From positions 1 to 44,093 of the forward strand of contig CANQWX010000017.1 in the NCBI GenBank assembly GCA_947627665.1: a DNA stretch of 44,093 nt. Direction: 5' to 3'. This document shows, one piece after another, positions 15,605-24,918 of this stretch. Source of the DNA: an uncultured Clostridia bacterium (lineage in GTDB: Bacteria; Bacillota; Clostridia; Christensenellales; Borkfalkiaceae). Positions within the stretch are counted from its first letter, which is position 1; every line of letters starts with the position of its first letter. The notes beneath the pieces are model-generated. The model had not been told where the DNA came from. It worked only from the letters and a program-made list of their open reading frames with translations, and ran no database searches. The position numbers and the translations under genes were made by a program.

Positions 15605-18600
15605 ATGACGAAAACGATCAAACGTATCCTACTGTTGTGCTGCTCTGCGGCGCTTCTTGTCTGCGGCGCGCTCTTCGCCGCCTGCGGGGAAGAGGAAACG
15701 TCCCCTCCCGGCGGAGAAGTTTCCGTTTCGGGGCAGATCGTGTTCGGGATGGACGAGTACGACGAGTATTCCCGCGAGATCACGCTCTCTTTCCTGCCGA
15801 ACGGCGCGGACGTGCAGGGCGTCACCGCCGATCTGTCCTTTGTGAACGAAGAGGGCGATACGGTGTCGGAAAGCTTTACTCTCTCGCGGAACGAGAGCGG
15901 CTATGCGCTCACGGACGGGAGCGGCAAAAGCTATGCGCTCGACCTTGCGTGGGGGTGCGCCGATCCCGCGGACGACTTCGCCGTCGTGCACGGAGATTTC
16001 ATCGTCACCGATACGCTGGAGGATTACGAAGCGCACGAAGAAGGCGCCCGCCACTATATCGAAGAGGGCTATTTCGGCGCGGGTAAGCTCGACGTCAGCG
16101 GCGTGATCTGGTATTATAATTTAGAAGATATACGGAGCATGGCCGGTCCCTACCTCCGCTTTTATATCACGCCCAGCGATTATCTTGACCGCGAATGGGA
16201 CAGAACGTCCGCGCGCGGGACCACATGGATCGACCGTGCGGAGGACGACGGAAACGACTATCTCGTCTATTATTTTATCGTAACGGAGAACGACGTCCGC
16301 AAGATGCTCGTCTATGACGTGCAGCTCTATTCCGCGGAAACCGAAACGCTGGACTTTCACCACTATTTCGGCGATTTCTTTTTCAAAAACGGAATACGGC
16401 TCTATGTTTCCGAGCTGATCGAGGGGGCAAACGTCGGGGACGAGGTGATGACCCTCTTTGCAAAAGACGGGTATCAGTGGGCGGACGGGACCCTGCACCC
16501 GAAGATCTATCCTTCGTATGGGATCGCTTACGGCAACGACGGCAAGACCGACTGGATGCGCTACCGCTTCACGCTCCCCGGAGAGCAGATGGCCGCCGAA
16601 GAATTTTATTTCGAATTGGACGAAGAGGGGAACATCCTGCCCGAAACGGCCGAGATGGGTTGCCGTATCTGGTACCAGAACGCAGAAAAGACGTGGGGCT
16701 ATGACGCGTTCTATATTGCCCCGAGCGAGAAGGAAGTCGTATTTACGATGCTCTTCGGCCTCGGCAGAGTGGGCGCGGACGGTGAAACGGAATACTTTGA
16801 GGATCCCCTCATCGTAAAACGTGCCGACAACGAATTTACGGTGTATGCGGAAGGGGAGGCGTGGAACGTCACGCTTACGCTCGACCAAGAGGCGGGGAAG
16901 ATCGTCTGCAAAGTAGAGGCGGCGGAAGAGGCTGTCGTCAAGGGAAAGATCGTCTTTGACGATGACTCCGAGCGCGCCGATCACGACTTCGACGAGGAGA
17001 TCACCCTCCGCTTTACGCCCATAGAGGGGCGCGCGGACGGCGCCGCCGCTACGCTCGTCTATTCGGACGGGGAGGGGAAGGCTGCCGTAAAGGGCGGCTT
17101 TACGCTCGCCGCCGGAGGAAGCGGATATGTCCTCCGCGACGAAGCGGGAAACGAATATGATGCCGAACTTCAATGGACGCCCGGGGGCACGGAAAACTCC
17201 GTGATCATCCACGGCGAATTTGTCGCCGAAGAGGAGATCAAGGACTACGAGGGCGCGATGAATGCCGTCTATTACGGCCACTTCGGGCTTGACGGGGTGG
17301 CGATAAGCCGCGACATGTGGTGGATACACCTCGGGGAAGTGCCGCGCACGCAGACGAAGTGCCTCAACGTATACAATCCCACGATCCTCGATGTACCCTA
17401 TTATGTCGATCCCGTCTACGGCGAATTGTATGACATGTACAACTTTATACCGGGGGACGGCGGTTATCTCGTAGAATTGTATCTTAAGGAAAAGAACGGT
17501 TCGCGCTGTCTGCTCGTCAAAAGCGTCAGATATATCCCCGAGGACCTCGTTTGGACGACCGAACCCATCGCCGTGAATGACGGATACGAAGAGGAACACT
17601 GGGAAACATATGCCATTACGAAGTCGACGCTTCTCTATTCCGCTAAGATCTTCGGCTTGCAAAAAGGTACCGAGTTTTATACCCCGTATAACGCCAAAGA
17701 CCCCACGCACATGATCGCGCGGCAAGACTTATACGCGATATGGGAGGGAGAGAACGGCGAACACGATCGGATGTACTTCAAAGATGAAGAGGTCGGGCTT
17801 CTGTTCTACGTCGATTTGAATGAAAACGGCGAAATTTCCAAGATCTATAAAGCCTATGCGGGCTTTTACTTCGACTTTCAGCCCGATCTCTCCATTGACC
17901 GTCCATACGCCTTCGGCGCCTTCCTGTTGTCGAACGAGGCAGACGTCTATACGCCGAATACGGTCTATGAGTTCGGGTATATGAAGGGCGGAACGCTTTA
18001 CTATCCTTCGGACGTGCAGATCGCAAAGAACGAGGACAATACGTTCACGGTAAGAGAATTTGGCGCGGACGAACAGGTCTTGAACGAGTGGCTGGTTTCG
18101 TTTACCGACCTCGGTGCGGAAGTGCCCGTTCCCCACGTCACGGAAGTTACAACGACCCTCGATTATTCGCTCTCTTTTAACTGGGTCTATGCCGAAACGG
18201 GTGTTTCGGAAAAGAACGCGGACGTGTTCTTCGTCGCGCCCTCTTCCGTCACGGGCAAGGAGGGGCAGGAAATTTTGAATTTCTCCTACACGAGCGCGCG
18301 GCGGGCTTTCAAGGGCGCCATCGACATGGAGAAGGGCATTTACGACGACAAAGCCCGCTTCTTTGCGCCCTACTACCGTCAGGCGGTGCTCTACGATTAT
18401 TCTCTGGAAAGCGAGCAGCTTGAAAAATATCTCTCTTACGCCTATGCCGATGTGCGCAATGCGTTTGTCTACTACATGGAGCATTGGAACGGAGGACGCC
18501 CCGTTATTCTGGCGGGATTTTCGCAGGGCGCCGATCACTGCATCCGCCTCATGAAGGAATTTTTCGGCAATAAGGACGCGAAGGGGTGGAAGGAAAACCT

Positions 18601-19069
18601 CGTTGCGTGCTATGCCATCGGTTGGCGCGTCACGCAGCAGGAGATCGCGGAAAACGGCCTCTCGTTCGCGGAGGGGGAGAAGGATACGGGTGTCATCGTT
18701 TCCTTCAATACCGAGGCGGAAAGCGTGACGGATTCGCTCTCCGTTCCCGCGGGCACGACGGCGCTCTGCATCAATCCGCTCAATTGGGAAACGGACGATA
18801 CGAGGGCAGAGAAGAGCCAAAACAAGGGCGCTTGTTTCTTCGACACCGACGGAAATCTGTTGGAGGAAAAGAAACACCTCACGGGAGCGTTCATCGACAT
18901 CGGGCGGGGCACGCTGAAAGTCCCGACCGACGATATCGATCCCACGGTCTACAACAACACGTTAGGCGGTTATCTGAAGAAGGGGGTATACCACTACTAC
19001 GACTATCAGTTCTTCTATCGGAATCTCGAGGAGAACGTACAGGCGCGCATTACAGCCTATGGCGCGTAG
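15605..19069 (+). CDS. Large lipoprotein with C-terminal DUF3089 alpha/beta-hydrolase domain
   Basis: 1154 residues; the ATG at 15605 follows GGAGAG. Signal peptide with lipobox FAAC. The first ~830 residues hold an internal duplication: a module beginning VSGQIVFGMDEYDE at about residue 41 recurs at about residue 445 as VKGKIVFDDDSE, with matching order (ITLxF, GYxLxDxxG, HGxFxxxxxxxDYE, YFG/HFG). From ~865 the sequence fits DUF3089, a lipase/esterase-like family: NADVFFVAPS, an FAPYYRQA segment and the nucleophile elbow GFSQG with Ser973; His or Asp partners were not firmly assigned. It is probably an extracellular esterase or peptide/lipid hydrolase tethered to the membrane. It precedes the peptide-export genes but has its own promoter; a functional link is not shown. 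Confidence 0.78.
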   Translation: MTKTIKRILLLCCSAALLVCGALFAACGEEETSPPGGEVSVSGQIVFGMDEYDEYSREITLSFLPNGADVQGVTADLSFVNEEGDTVSESFTLSRNESGYALTDGSGKSYALDLAWGCADPADDFAVVHGDFIVTDTLEDYEAHEEGARHYIEEGYFGAGKLDVSGVIWYYNLEDIRSMAGPYLRFYITPSDYLDREWDRTSARGTTWIDRAEDDGNDYLVYYFIVTENDVRKMLVYDVQLYSAETETLDFHHYFGDFFFKNGIRLYVSELIEGANVGDEVMTLFAKDGYQWADGTLHPKIYPSYGIAYGNDGKTDWMRYRFTLPGEQMAAEEFYFELDEEGNILPETAEMGCRIWYQNAEKTWGYDAFYIAPSEKEVVFTMLFGLGRVGADGETEYFEDPLIVKRADNEFTVYAEGEAWNVTLTLDQEAGKIVCKVEAAEEAVVKGKIVFDDDSERADHDFDEEITLRFTPIEGRADGAAATLVYSDGEGKAAVKGGFTLAAGGSGYVLRDEAGNEYDAELQWTPGGTENSVIIHGEFVAEEEIKDYEGAMNAVYYGHFGLDGVAISRDMWWIHLGEVPRTQTKCLNVYNPTILDVPYYVDPVYGELYDMYNFIPGDGGYLVELYLKEKNGSRCLLVKSVRYIPEDLVWTTEPIAVNDGYEEEHWETYAITKSTLLYSAKIFGLQKGTEFYTPYNAKDPTHMIARQDLYAIWEGENGEHDRMYFKDEEVGLLFYVDLNENGEISKIYKAYAGFYFDFQPDLSIDRPYAFGAFLLSNEADVYTPNTVYEFGYMKGGTLYYPSDVQIAKNEDNTFTVREFGADEQVLNEWLVSFTDLGAEVPVPHVTEVTTTLDYSLSFNWVYAETGVSEKNADVFFVAPSSVTGKEGQEILNFSYTSARRAFKGAIDMEKGIYDDKARFFAPYYRQAVLYDYSLESEQLEKYLSYAYADVRNAFVYYMEHWNGGRPVILAGFSQGADHCIRLMKEFFGNKDAKGWKENLVACYAIGWRVTQQEIAENGLSFAEGEKDTGVIVSFNTEAESVTDSLSVPAGTTALCINPLNWETDDTRAEKSQNKGACFFDTDGNLLEEKKHLTGAFIDIGRGTLKVPTDDIDPTVYNNTLGGYLKKGVYHYYDYQFFYRNLEENVQARITAYGA

Positions 19070-19144
19070 CTCGCGTAAGCAGATCACAATTTCCGAAGCC
19101 CGATCGTTTTCTCTTTTCGGACGGGCGCAGGTAGCGCGGCGCTG

Positions 19145-19173
19145 TTGACAAACGCGGCGGCGCATGATATAAT
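19145..19173 (+). promoter_or_regulatory. Consensus promoter for the partner-switch/export operon
   Basis: TTGACA (19145-19150) and TATAAT (19168-19173), 17 bp apart, both perfect. RBS AACGGAGG follows before the STAS gene. Confidence 0.88.
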
Positions 19174-19209
19174 ATATCCGATCTATCCATTGTTAACGGA
19201 GGTTATTTT

Positions 19210-19506
19210 ATGACGATCGACAAAAAAGAACAGGGAAGCGCGCTTCAGATCGCGGTCAGCGGACGGCTCGATACGACGACGGCTCCGCAGCTGGAAGCCG
19301 AACTCAAACGCAGCCTCGATGGGATCACCGAGTTGGATCTCGATTTTTCGGGGTTGGAATATCTCTCTTCCGCGGGCCTTCGCGTGCTCCTTGCGGCGCA
19401 AAAGGTGATGAACCAGCAGGGCAAAATGACGATCCGCCACGTCAACGAAACGATCATGGAAGTGTTTGAGATCACGGGGTTTTCCGAGATCCTCACGATC
19501 GAATAA
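19210..19506 (+). CDS. STAS-domain anti-sigma factor antagonist (RsbV/SpoIIAA-like)
   Basis: 98 residues, a complete single STAS domain. It has the expected AVSGRLDTTTAPQLE start and the phosphorylation loop YLSSAGLRVL, in which Ser53/Ser54 match the kinase target of SpoIIAA. In partner switching, the unphosphorylated protein binds the RsbW-type kinase and frees the kinase's client; a SpoIIE/RsbU phosphatase resets it. The likely kinase is the next gene and a likely phosphatase lies at 26830-29310. It heads an operon of export genes, so it probably gates peptide export or its expression (inference). Confidence 0.9.
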   Translation: MTIDKKEQGSALQIAVSGRLDTTTAPQLEAELKRSLDGITELDLDFSGLEYLSSAGLRVLLAAQKVMNQQGKMTIRHVNETIMEVFEITGFSEILTIE

Positions 19507-19520
19507 GCAAACAGCCGCGT

Positions 19521-19542
19521 CCCGCCGCTTGCCCGCGGCGGG
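19521..19542 (+). other. GC-rich hairpin between the STAS and ATPase genes
   Basis: Perfect 8-bp stem CCCGCCGC/GCGGCGGG with a 6-base loop and no T-run, so not a terminator. It may adjust relative expression of STAS protein and kinase by pausing or mRNA processing. Confidence 0.4.
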
Positions 19543-19561
19543 CGGCGGACGGAGGTGCCGC

Positions 19562-19969
19562 ATGAAGGAACTTACCATCGACGCAACGGTAGAAAACATC
19601 GAAACGGTCACGGAATTCGTGAACGCACAATTGCAGCTGCACGGGTGCTCCTTAAAGGCGCAGACGCAGATCGACATTGCGATCGACGAACTGTTCGGGA
19701 ACATCGCTCACTATGCCTACGACCCCGCCGTCGGCCCCGCCACCGTGCGCGTGGAACTGAAAGAGGACCCGCTTGCGGTCGTCATTACGTTCATCGACCA
19801 CGGCGTGCCCTACGACCCGCTGAAAAGGGCGGACCCCGATACGGAACTATCCGCCGAGGCGCGCGAGATCGGCGGGCTGGGGATCTACATGGTGAAAAAG
19901 ATCATGGACGGCATTTCGTACGAGTATAAAAACGGGCAAAACATTCTCACGATCACGAAAAACATTTAG
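19562..19969 (+). CDS. RsbW/SpoIIAB-like ATP-binding anti-sigma protein kinase
   Basis: 135 residues with RBS GGAGGTG. A whole GHKL fold: N box IDELFGNIAHYAY, G1 box FIDHGVPYDPL and G2 box IGGLGIYMVKK. Proteins of this kind phosphorylate the STAS antagonist and hold a client, classically a sigma factor. The preceding STAS gene makes the pairing clear. No sigma factor gene is found in this window, so the client could be a distant sigma factor or a non-sigma protein, for example the transporter or the response regulator. Confidence 0.9.
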   Translation: MKELTIDATVENIETVTEFVNAQLQLHGCSLKAQTQIDIAIDELFGNIAHYAYDPAVGPATVRVELKEDPLAVVITFIDHGVPYDPLKRADPDTELSAEAREIGGLGIYMVKKIMDGISYEYKNGQNILTITKNI

Positions 19970-19996
19970 ACGGCGGCGCGAAAAACGGAGGGACGT

Positions 19997-20470
19997 ATGG
20001 AAAATCCTCTTTTCAGAAAGAAGAGCATGGAGCGGGTATCCTCGCCCGAGCAGCTCAACGATTATATCAGGGTGACAAGCCCGGGCGTGTGGGTCGTTCT
20101 CACGGCCGTTCTGGTTTTGCTCGCGGGATTCCTTGTTTGGGGGATCGTCGGCAAGCTCGAGACCAAGGTGAACGCCGTCGCCGTTTCGGAGGAAGGAAAG
20201 GTAGTCTGTTATGTGCGGGAGGAGGACGCCCGAGGGATCGAAGCGGGGAACGCCGTGCGGCTCCAGGACGCCGAGTTTACCGTGGTGTCCGTTTCCGCCC
20301 AACCGGTCGAGGCGGACGGCCGCTTGTCCGATTATGCGATGCGCCTCGGCGGGCTTTCCGCAGGCGAATGGGTGTATGCCGTGACGCTCGACGCCGAACT
20401 TTCGGAGGGGGTCTATCAAGCCTCCATCGTGACGGGCAGCGTTTCGCCCATTTCTTTTCTTTTCGGATGA
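19997..20470 (+). CDS. Short HlyD-like secretion accessory protein (single-helix)
   Basis: 157 residues, RBS GGAGGG. A cytoplasmic N-terminus, one membrane helix (~31-52, VWVVLTAVLVLLAGFLVWGIVG) and a small beta-rich extracytoplasmic domain whose strands resemble the barrel/lipoyl edges of HlyD-type membrane-fusion proteins. The HlyD subunits of NHLM-type bacteriocin exporters (TIGR03794-like) are usually much longer and carry a coiled coil, which is missing here. Its position directly before two exporter genes supports an accessory role in peptide secretion. Family membership is inferred from context and topology. Confidence 0.65.
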   Translation: MENPLFRKKSMERVSSPEQLNDYIRVTSPGVWVVLTAVLVLLAGFLVWGIVGKLETKVNAVAVSEEGKVVCYVREEDARGIEAGNAVRLQDAEFTVVSVSAQPVEADGRLSDYAMRLGGLSAGEWVYAVTLDAELSEGVYQASIVTGSVSPISFLFG

Positions 20471-20478
20471 GGCGCGGT

Positions 20479-22662
20479 ATGCGGAAGAACAAGCAGAAAA
20501 GCCCTGTCACAAAGGGCGTCGCCAAGACGCCCGTCGTCATGCAGATGGAGGCCCTCGAATGCGGAGCGGCCTCGCTCACGATGATCCTCGCCTATTACGG
20601 CAAGTGGATCCCGCTCGAGCAGGTGCGCGCCGATTGCGGCGTGTCCCGCGACGGTTCCAATGCGAGGAACCTCCTGAAGGCCGCCAGAGGCTACGGCCTT
20701 TCCGCAAAGGGTTACCGATTCGAACCCGAGCAGCTCAAAGAAAGGGGGACCTTCCCCTGCATCATCCATTGGAATTTCAACCACTTTGTCGTCCTGTGCG
20801 GCTTTAAGGGGAACAAAGCGGTTTTGAACGACCCCGCAAGGGGAAATTACAACGTTTCCATGGAAACGTTCGATGAAAGTTTCACGGGGATATGTCTTAT
20901 GTTCGAACCGACGGAAACTTTCGTGCCGGACGGGAAGCCAAAGAGCGTCCTGTCCTTTGCCAAAAGGCGCCTTGCGGGCGCGGGCGCCGCGCTTGCCTTC
21001 GTCGTCCTGACGACCTTTCTCGCCTCTTTGATCGGGATCATACAGCCCGTATTTTCGCGCGTCTTTCTCGACCGCCTGCTCACGAAAGAAAACCCCGACT
21101 GGTTCTATCCCTTTTTCGGCTTGCTCGCGGCGGTCTCCGTGCTCCAGCTCGTCGTTGCCTTCTTCGAGTGCTATACCAAGTGGAAGATCGAGGCCAAGCT
21201 CGCCGCGGTCGGGGACGCCACGTTCATGTGGAAAGTGTTGCACATGCCGATGGAGTTTTTCAGCCAGCGCATGGCGGGGGACATCCAGCTGCGGCAGAAA
21301 TCAAACGCCTCGATCGCGGGCGTTTTCGTCAATACGTTCGCGCCTTTGGTGCTGGACGCGGCGATGATGATCTTCTATCTCGCCGTCATGGTAAGTTACA
21401 GCTGGATCCTCACGCTCGTGGGGCTTCTTTCTATTATTCTGAACGTGTTTATGTCGCGCGTCATTTCCAAAAAGCGCATCAACATCACGCGCGTGCAGAT
21501 GCGCGACGAGGGAAAGCTCGCAAGCGCCACCGTCGCGGGCATCGAGATGATCGAAACCATCAAAGCGAGCGGCGCCGAGAACGGCTATTTCGAAAAGTGG
21601 GCGGGCTATCAGGCGAGCGTCAACACCCAGAACGTCCGCTATGAAAAGCTCAACCAATATCTCGGCGCAGTCCCCGCGCTCATCACCGCGCTCGCCAACG
21701 TCGCCGTTCTGGCGCTCGGGGCATGGCTGACGATGGAGGGACAGTTCACCGTCGGTATGGCAATGGCGTTCCAGGGATTTCTCGCTTCGTTTACGGCGCC
21801 CGCCATGACGCTCATATCCGCAGGACAGACCATTCAGGAGATGCGCGTGGACATGGCGCGCGTGGAGGACGTCATGCAGTATCCCGACGACGTCGTGTAC
21901 GGGAGCGGGGACGTTTTGGACGAAGGCGAGGAATACGGCAAGCTTTCGGGCATGCTCGAGATGAAACATGTGACCTTCGGATATTCCCGTCTTGCGGAAC
22001 CGCTCATCGAGGATTTCAACCTGACGCTGAAACCGGGCAGCCGCGTGGCGTTTGTCGGGAGTTCGGGCTGCGGGAAGTCCACCCTCTCCAAGCTCATTTC
22101 GGGGCTGTACCAGCCATGGAGCGGGGAGATCTTGTTCGACGGGAAACCCATTAAGGAGATCGACCGCAGCGTGTTCACGGGGTCGCTTGCCGTCGTGGAC
22201 CAGGACATCATCCTCTTCGAGGACAGCATCCGCAACAACATCAAGATGTGGGACAGCTCCATTGAGGATTTCGAAATGATCCTCGCCGCCAAGGACGCGC
22301 AGCTCCATGAGGACATCATGCAGCGCGACGGGGGATACGGATATGTGATCACCGAAGGGGGCAAGGACTTCTCGGGCGGGCAGCGGCAGCGCATGGAGAT
22401 CGCCCGCGTGCTCGCGCAGGACCCCACGATCATCATCATGGACGAGGCGACGAGCGCGCTCGACGCAAAGACGGAATACGAAGTCGTAAAGTCCATCAAG
22501 GACAGGGGGATCACCTGCATCGTCGTGGCGCACAGGCTCTCCACCATCCGCGATTGCGACGAGATCGTCGTGCTCGACCGCGGCAAAGTGGTGGAACGGG
22601 GAACGCACGAAGAGCTTTATAGGAAAGGCGGCTTTTACACGCAGCTCGTTACAAGCGATTGA
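20479..22662 (+). CDS. Peptidase C39 / permease / ATPase peptide exporter (NHLM ABC1-like)
   Basis: 727 residues from the ATG at 20479, with GAGG 6 bases upstream; an alternative ATG at 20467 overlaps the previous stop but lacks an RBS. The N-terminal C39 peptidase is intact: Gln22, Cys28 (ALECGAASLTMILAYYGKW), His102 (WNFNHFVVL) and Asp118 (LNDPARG). These proteases cut leaders after Gly-Gly. A six-helix export domain (~155-440) and an ATPase follow, with Walker A VGSSGCGKST, signature FSGGQRQR and Walker B IIIMDEATSALD. It should cleave and export the double-glycine peptides encoded at 24994-26771. It matches the peptidase/permease/ATPase subunit of NHLM (TIGR03796-like) systems. Confidence 0.92.
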   Translation: MRKNKQKSPVTKGVAKTPVVMQMEALECGAASLTMILAYYGKWIPLEQVRADCGVSRDGSNARNLLKAARGYGLSAKGYRFEPEQLKERGTFPCIIHWNFNHFVVLCGFKGNKAVLNDPARGNYNVSMETFDESFTGICLMFEPTETFVPDGKPKSVLSFAKRRLAGAGAALAFVVLTTFLASLIGIIQPVFSRVFLDRLLTKENPDWFYPFFGLLAAVSVLQLVVAFFECYTKWKIEAKLAAVGDATFMWKVLHMPMEFFSQRMAGDIQLRQKSNASIAGVFVNTFAPLVLDAAMMIFYLAVMVSYSWILTLVGLLSIILNVFMSRVISKKRINITRVQMRDEGKLASATVAGIEMIETIKASGAENGYFEKWAGYQASVNTQNVRYEKLNQYLGAVPALITALANVAVLALGAWLTMEGQFTVGMAMAFQGFLASFTAPAMTLISAGQTIQEMRVDMARVEDVMQYPDDVVYGSGDVLDEGEEYGKLSGMLEMKHVTFGYSRLAEPLIEDFNLTLKPGSRVAFVGSSGCGKSTLSKLISGLYQPWSGEILFDGKPIKEIDRSVFTGSLAVVDQDIILFEDSIRNNIKMWDSSIEDFEMILAAKDAQLHEDIMQRDGGYGYVITEGGKDFSGGQRQRMEIARVLAQDPTIIIMDEATSALDAKTEYEVVKSIKDRGITCIVVAHRLSTIRDCDEIVVLDRGKVVERGTHEELYRKGGFYTQLVTSD

Positions 22663-22671
22663 GGGAACGGT

Positions 22672-24885
22672 ATGGGTTGGTTCGACGAACAGATCAAAGA
22701 GCGGAAAAAGCGCGACGAAGAGGTCTTTGAAGAAACTTTCGTCGGCATCTCGGACGCGGCGACGGGTTCGAACGTTTCCGCTGCGCTCCGCAACGAGCGC
22801 GAGAAAGCGGAGGACGCCATCGGCGAGATCCTCGGATATTATCATGTCAAGGCGCGGGAAGTGCCCGAAACGGTCAAAGATACCAACGAACAGCTCGAAT
22901 TCCTCATGCGCCCCTACGGCATCATGCGGAGGAACGTCCGCCTCGGGAAGGGGTGGTATAAAGACGCGCTCGGCGCCATGCTCGGGCTGAAAAAATCGGA
23001 CGGCACCGTCGTCGCGCTCGTGCCCTCGGGGATCTCGGGCTATTCCTATTTTGACGCGGAAAAGGGCAAACGGGTGCGCATTTCGCATAAAAACGAGGGA
23101 CTTTTCGAAGCGGAGGCGATCGCCTTTTATAAGCCCTTCCCGCTGAAAAAGCTCCATGTGCGGGCGCTTCTCCGCTACATCGCGGAGATCCTTTCCCCCG
23201 CGGATTATATCGTGGCGGCGGTGGCCGCGCTTGCCGTATCGCTGATCGGCTTGCTCACGCCGAAACTCAACCAGCTGCTCTTCGGGACGGTCATCGGGAG
23301 CGGGAGCATCACCCTCCTCGCCTCCATCACGGTGTTCATGGTATGCACCGCAGTTTCCTCCCTGCTCATAGGGGCGGCCAAGGAACTCGTCACGGCGCGC
23401 ATCCGCACCAAACTCAACGTCACCGTGCAGGCGGCGTCGATGGCGCGGCTCATGTCGCTTCCCGCGGAATTTTTCAAAAATTACAGCTCGGGCGAGCTGT
23501 CCGCGCGGGCGGAACATCTCAACACGCTCTGCGAAATGCTCGTGGATACCTTCCTTTCCACGGGGCTTATGTCGCTGTTCTCGCTCGTCTATATTTCCCA
23601 GATCTTTGTCTTTGCTCCCGCGCTGGTCGTTCCCGCGGTCGCGGTCATTTTGGCGACGCTGCTCTTTTCCGCGGTATCCACGGCGGTGCGGATGCGCGTC
23701 ACGCGGAAGGTGATGCACTTGGAGGCGAAAGAGAGCGGCATGAGCTACTCTATCATCTCGGGCGTGCAGAAGATCAAGCTCACAGGGGCGGAAAAGCGGG
23801 TGTTTTCGCGTTGGGGGAAGCACTACGCGGAATACATCAAAACGTCTTGCGACGAACCCACGATCTTGACCTATTCCAACGTGTTTACCATGCTCATCTC
23901 CCTTGTGGGGACGTTCGTCTTATACTATATGGCAGTTACGAGCGGCGTTTCCGTTGCCGATTACTACGCGTTCAACACGGCGTACGGCATGGTTTCGGGC
24001 GCGTTTTTATCGCTCGCGGGGATCACGCAGACGATCGCAAACATCAAACCCGTTCTCGAAATGGTGAAGCCGATCCTCGACACCGTTCCCGAGATCGCAG
24101 AGGGAAAGCAGGTGATCTCGCGCCTCTCGGGCGGGATCGAGCTCACAAACGTGACGTTCCGCTACCGGGAGAGCATGCCCAACGTCGTGGATAATCTCAC
24201 CCTCAAGATCCGCCCGGGGCAGTATGTGGCCTTTGTGGGCGCCACGGGCTGCGGAAAATCCACCCTCATGCGCCTCATGCTCGGCTTCGAAACGCCGCAG
24301 AAGGGCGCCGTCTATTACGACGGGAAGGACCTTGCGGGGATCGATCTGAAATCGCTGCGGCGGCGGATCGGCACCGTGATGCAGGACGGCAAGCTCTTTC
24401 AGGGGGACATCTATTCGAACATCGTGATCTCTGCGCCGTGGCTCACGCTCGACGACGCGTGGGAGGCGGCGGAGCTTGCGGGCATTGCGGAGGACATCCG
24501 CAAGATGCCCATGGGCATGAACACCGTGATCTCGGAGGGCAGCGGTGGCATCTCGGGCGGCCAGCGGCAGCGGCTTTTGATCGCGCGCGCCATCGCGCCC
24601 AAGCCGAAGATCCTGATGTTCGACGAGGCGACGAGCGCCCTCGACAATCTCACGCAGAAAAAAGTTTCCGAATCGCTTGCGGCGCTCCGATGCACGCGGA
24701 TCGTCATTGCGCACCGCCTTTCGACGATCAAGCAGTGCGACAGGATCATTTATCTCGAAAACGGGAACATCGCCGAGGAGGGCACCTACGAAGAACTCAT
24801 CCAGAAGAACGGGAAATTTGCCGAGCTGGTCGCGCGGCAGCGCCTCGACGACGCGCCCCAAGCGGCGGAGCGGTCGGACGGCTGA
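22672..24885 (+). CDS. Second peptide-export ABC subunit, permease/ATPase without peptidase (NHLM ABC2-like)
   Basis: 737 residues, starting 9 bases after the C39 exporter stop codon. An N-terminal ~180-residue cytoplasmic region of mixed alpha/beta character replaces the peptidase, as in the ABC2 subunit of NHLM systems (TIGR03797-like). A six-helix domain (~185-460) follows, then an ATPase with Walker A VGATGCGKST, signature ISGGQRQR, Walker B ILMFDEATSALD and a switch His (IAHRLST). Both nucleotide sites look intact, so the pair may work as a heterodimer with the C39 protein or as a separate step. The operon appears to end here; the next promoter drives the peptide genes. Confidence 0.9.
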   Translation: MGWFDEQIKERKKRDEEVFEETFVGISDAATGSNVSAALRNEREKAEDAIGEILGYYHVKAREVPETVKDTNEQLEFLMRPYGIMRRNVRLGKGWYKDALGAMLGLKKSDGTVVALVPSGISGYSYFDAEKGKRVRISHKNEGLFEAEAIAFYKPFPLKKLHVRALLRYIAEILSPADYIVAAVAALAVSLIGLLTPKLNQLLFGTVIGSGSITLLASITVFMVCTAVSSLLIGAAKELVTARIRTKLNVTVQAASMARLMSLPAEFFKNYSSGELSARAEHLNTLCEMLVDTFLSTGLMSLFSLVYISQIFVFAPALVVPAVAVILATLLFSAVSTAVRMRVTRKVMHLEAKESGMSYSIISGVQKIKLTGAEKRVFSRWGKHYAEYIKTSCDEPTILTYSNVFTMLISLVGTFVLYYMAVTSGVSVADYYAFNTAYGMVSGAFLSLAGITQTIANIKPVLEMVKPILDTVPEIAEGKQVISRLSGGIELTNVTFRYRESMPNVVDNLTLKIRPGQYVAFVGATGCGKSTLMRLMLGFETPQKGAVYYDGKDLAGIDLKSLRRRIGTVMQDGKLFQGDIYSNIVISAPWLTLDDAWEAAELAGIAEDIRKMPMGMNTVISEGSGGISGGQRQRLLIARAIAPKPKILMFDEATSALDNLTQKKVSESLAALRCTRIVIAHRLSTIKQCDRIIYLENGNIAEEGTYEELIQKNGKFAELVARQRLDDAPQAAERSDG

Positions 24886-24886
24886 G

Positions 24887-24903
24887 CGTTAGGATTTGTT
24901 TGA
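24887..24903 (+). repeat. 17-nt sequence element upstream of the peptide promoter (copy 2)
   Basis: CGTTAGGATTTGTTTGA, identical to 15486-15502, starting 1 base after the transporter stop codon and ending 15 bp before the -35 box. The distance differs from copy 1 by 10 bp, one helical turn. Confidence 0.5.
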
Positions 24904-24918
24904 ACAGGCGTGCGGCGG

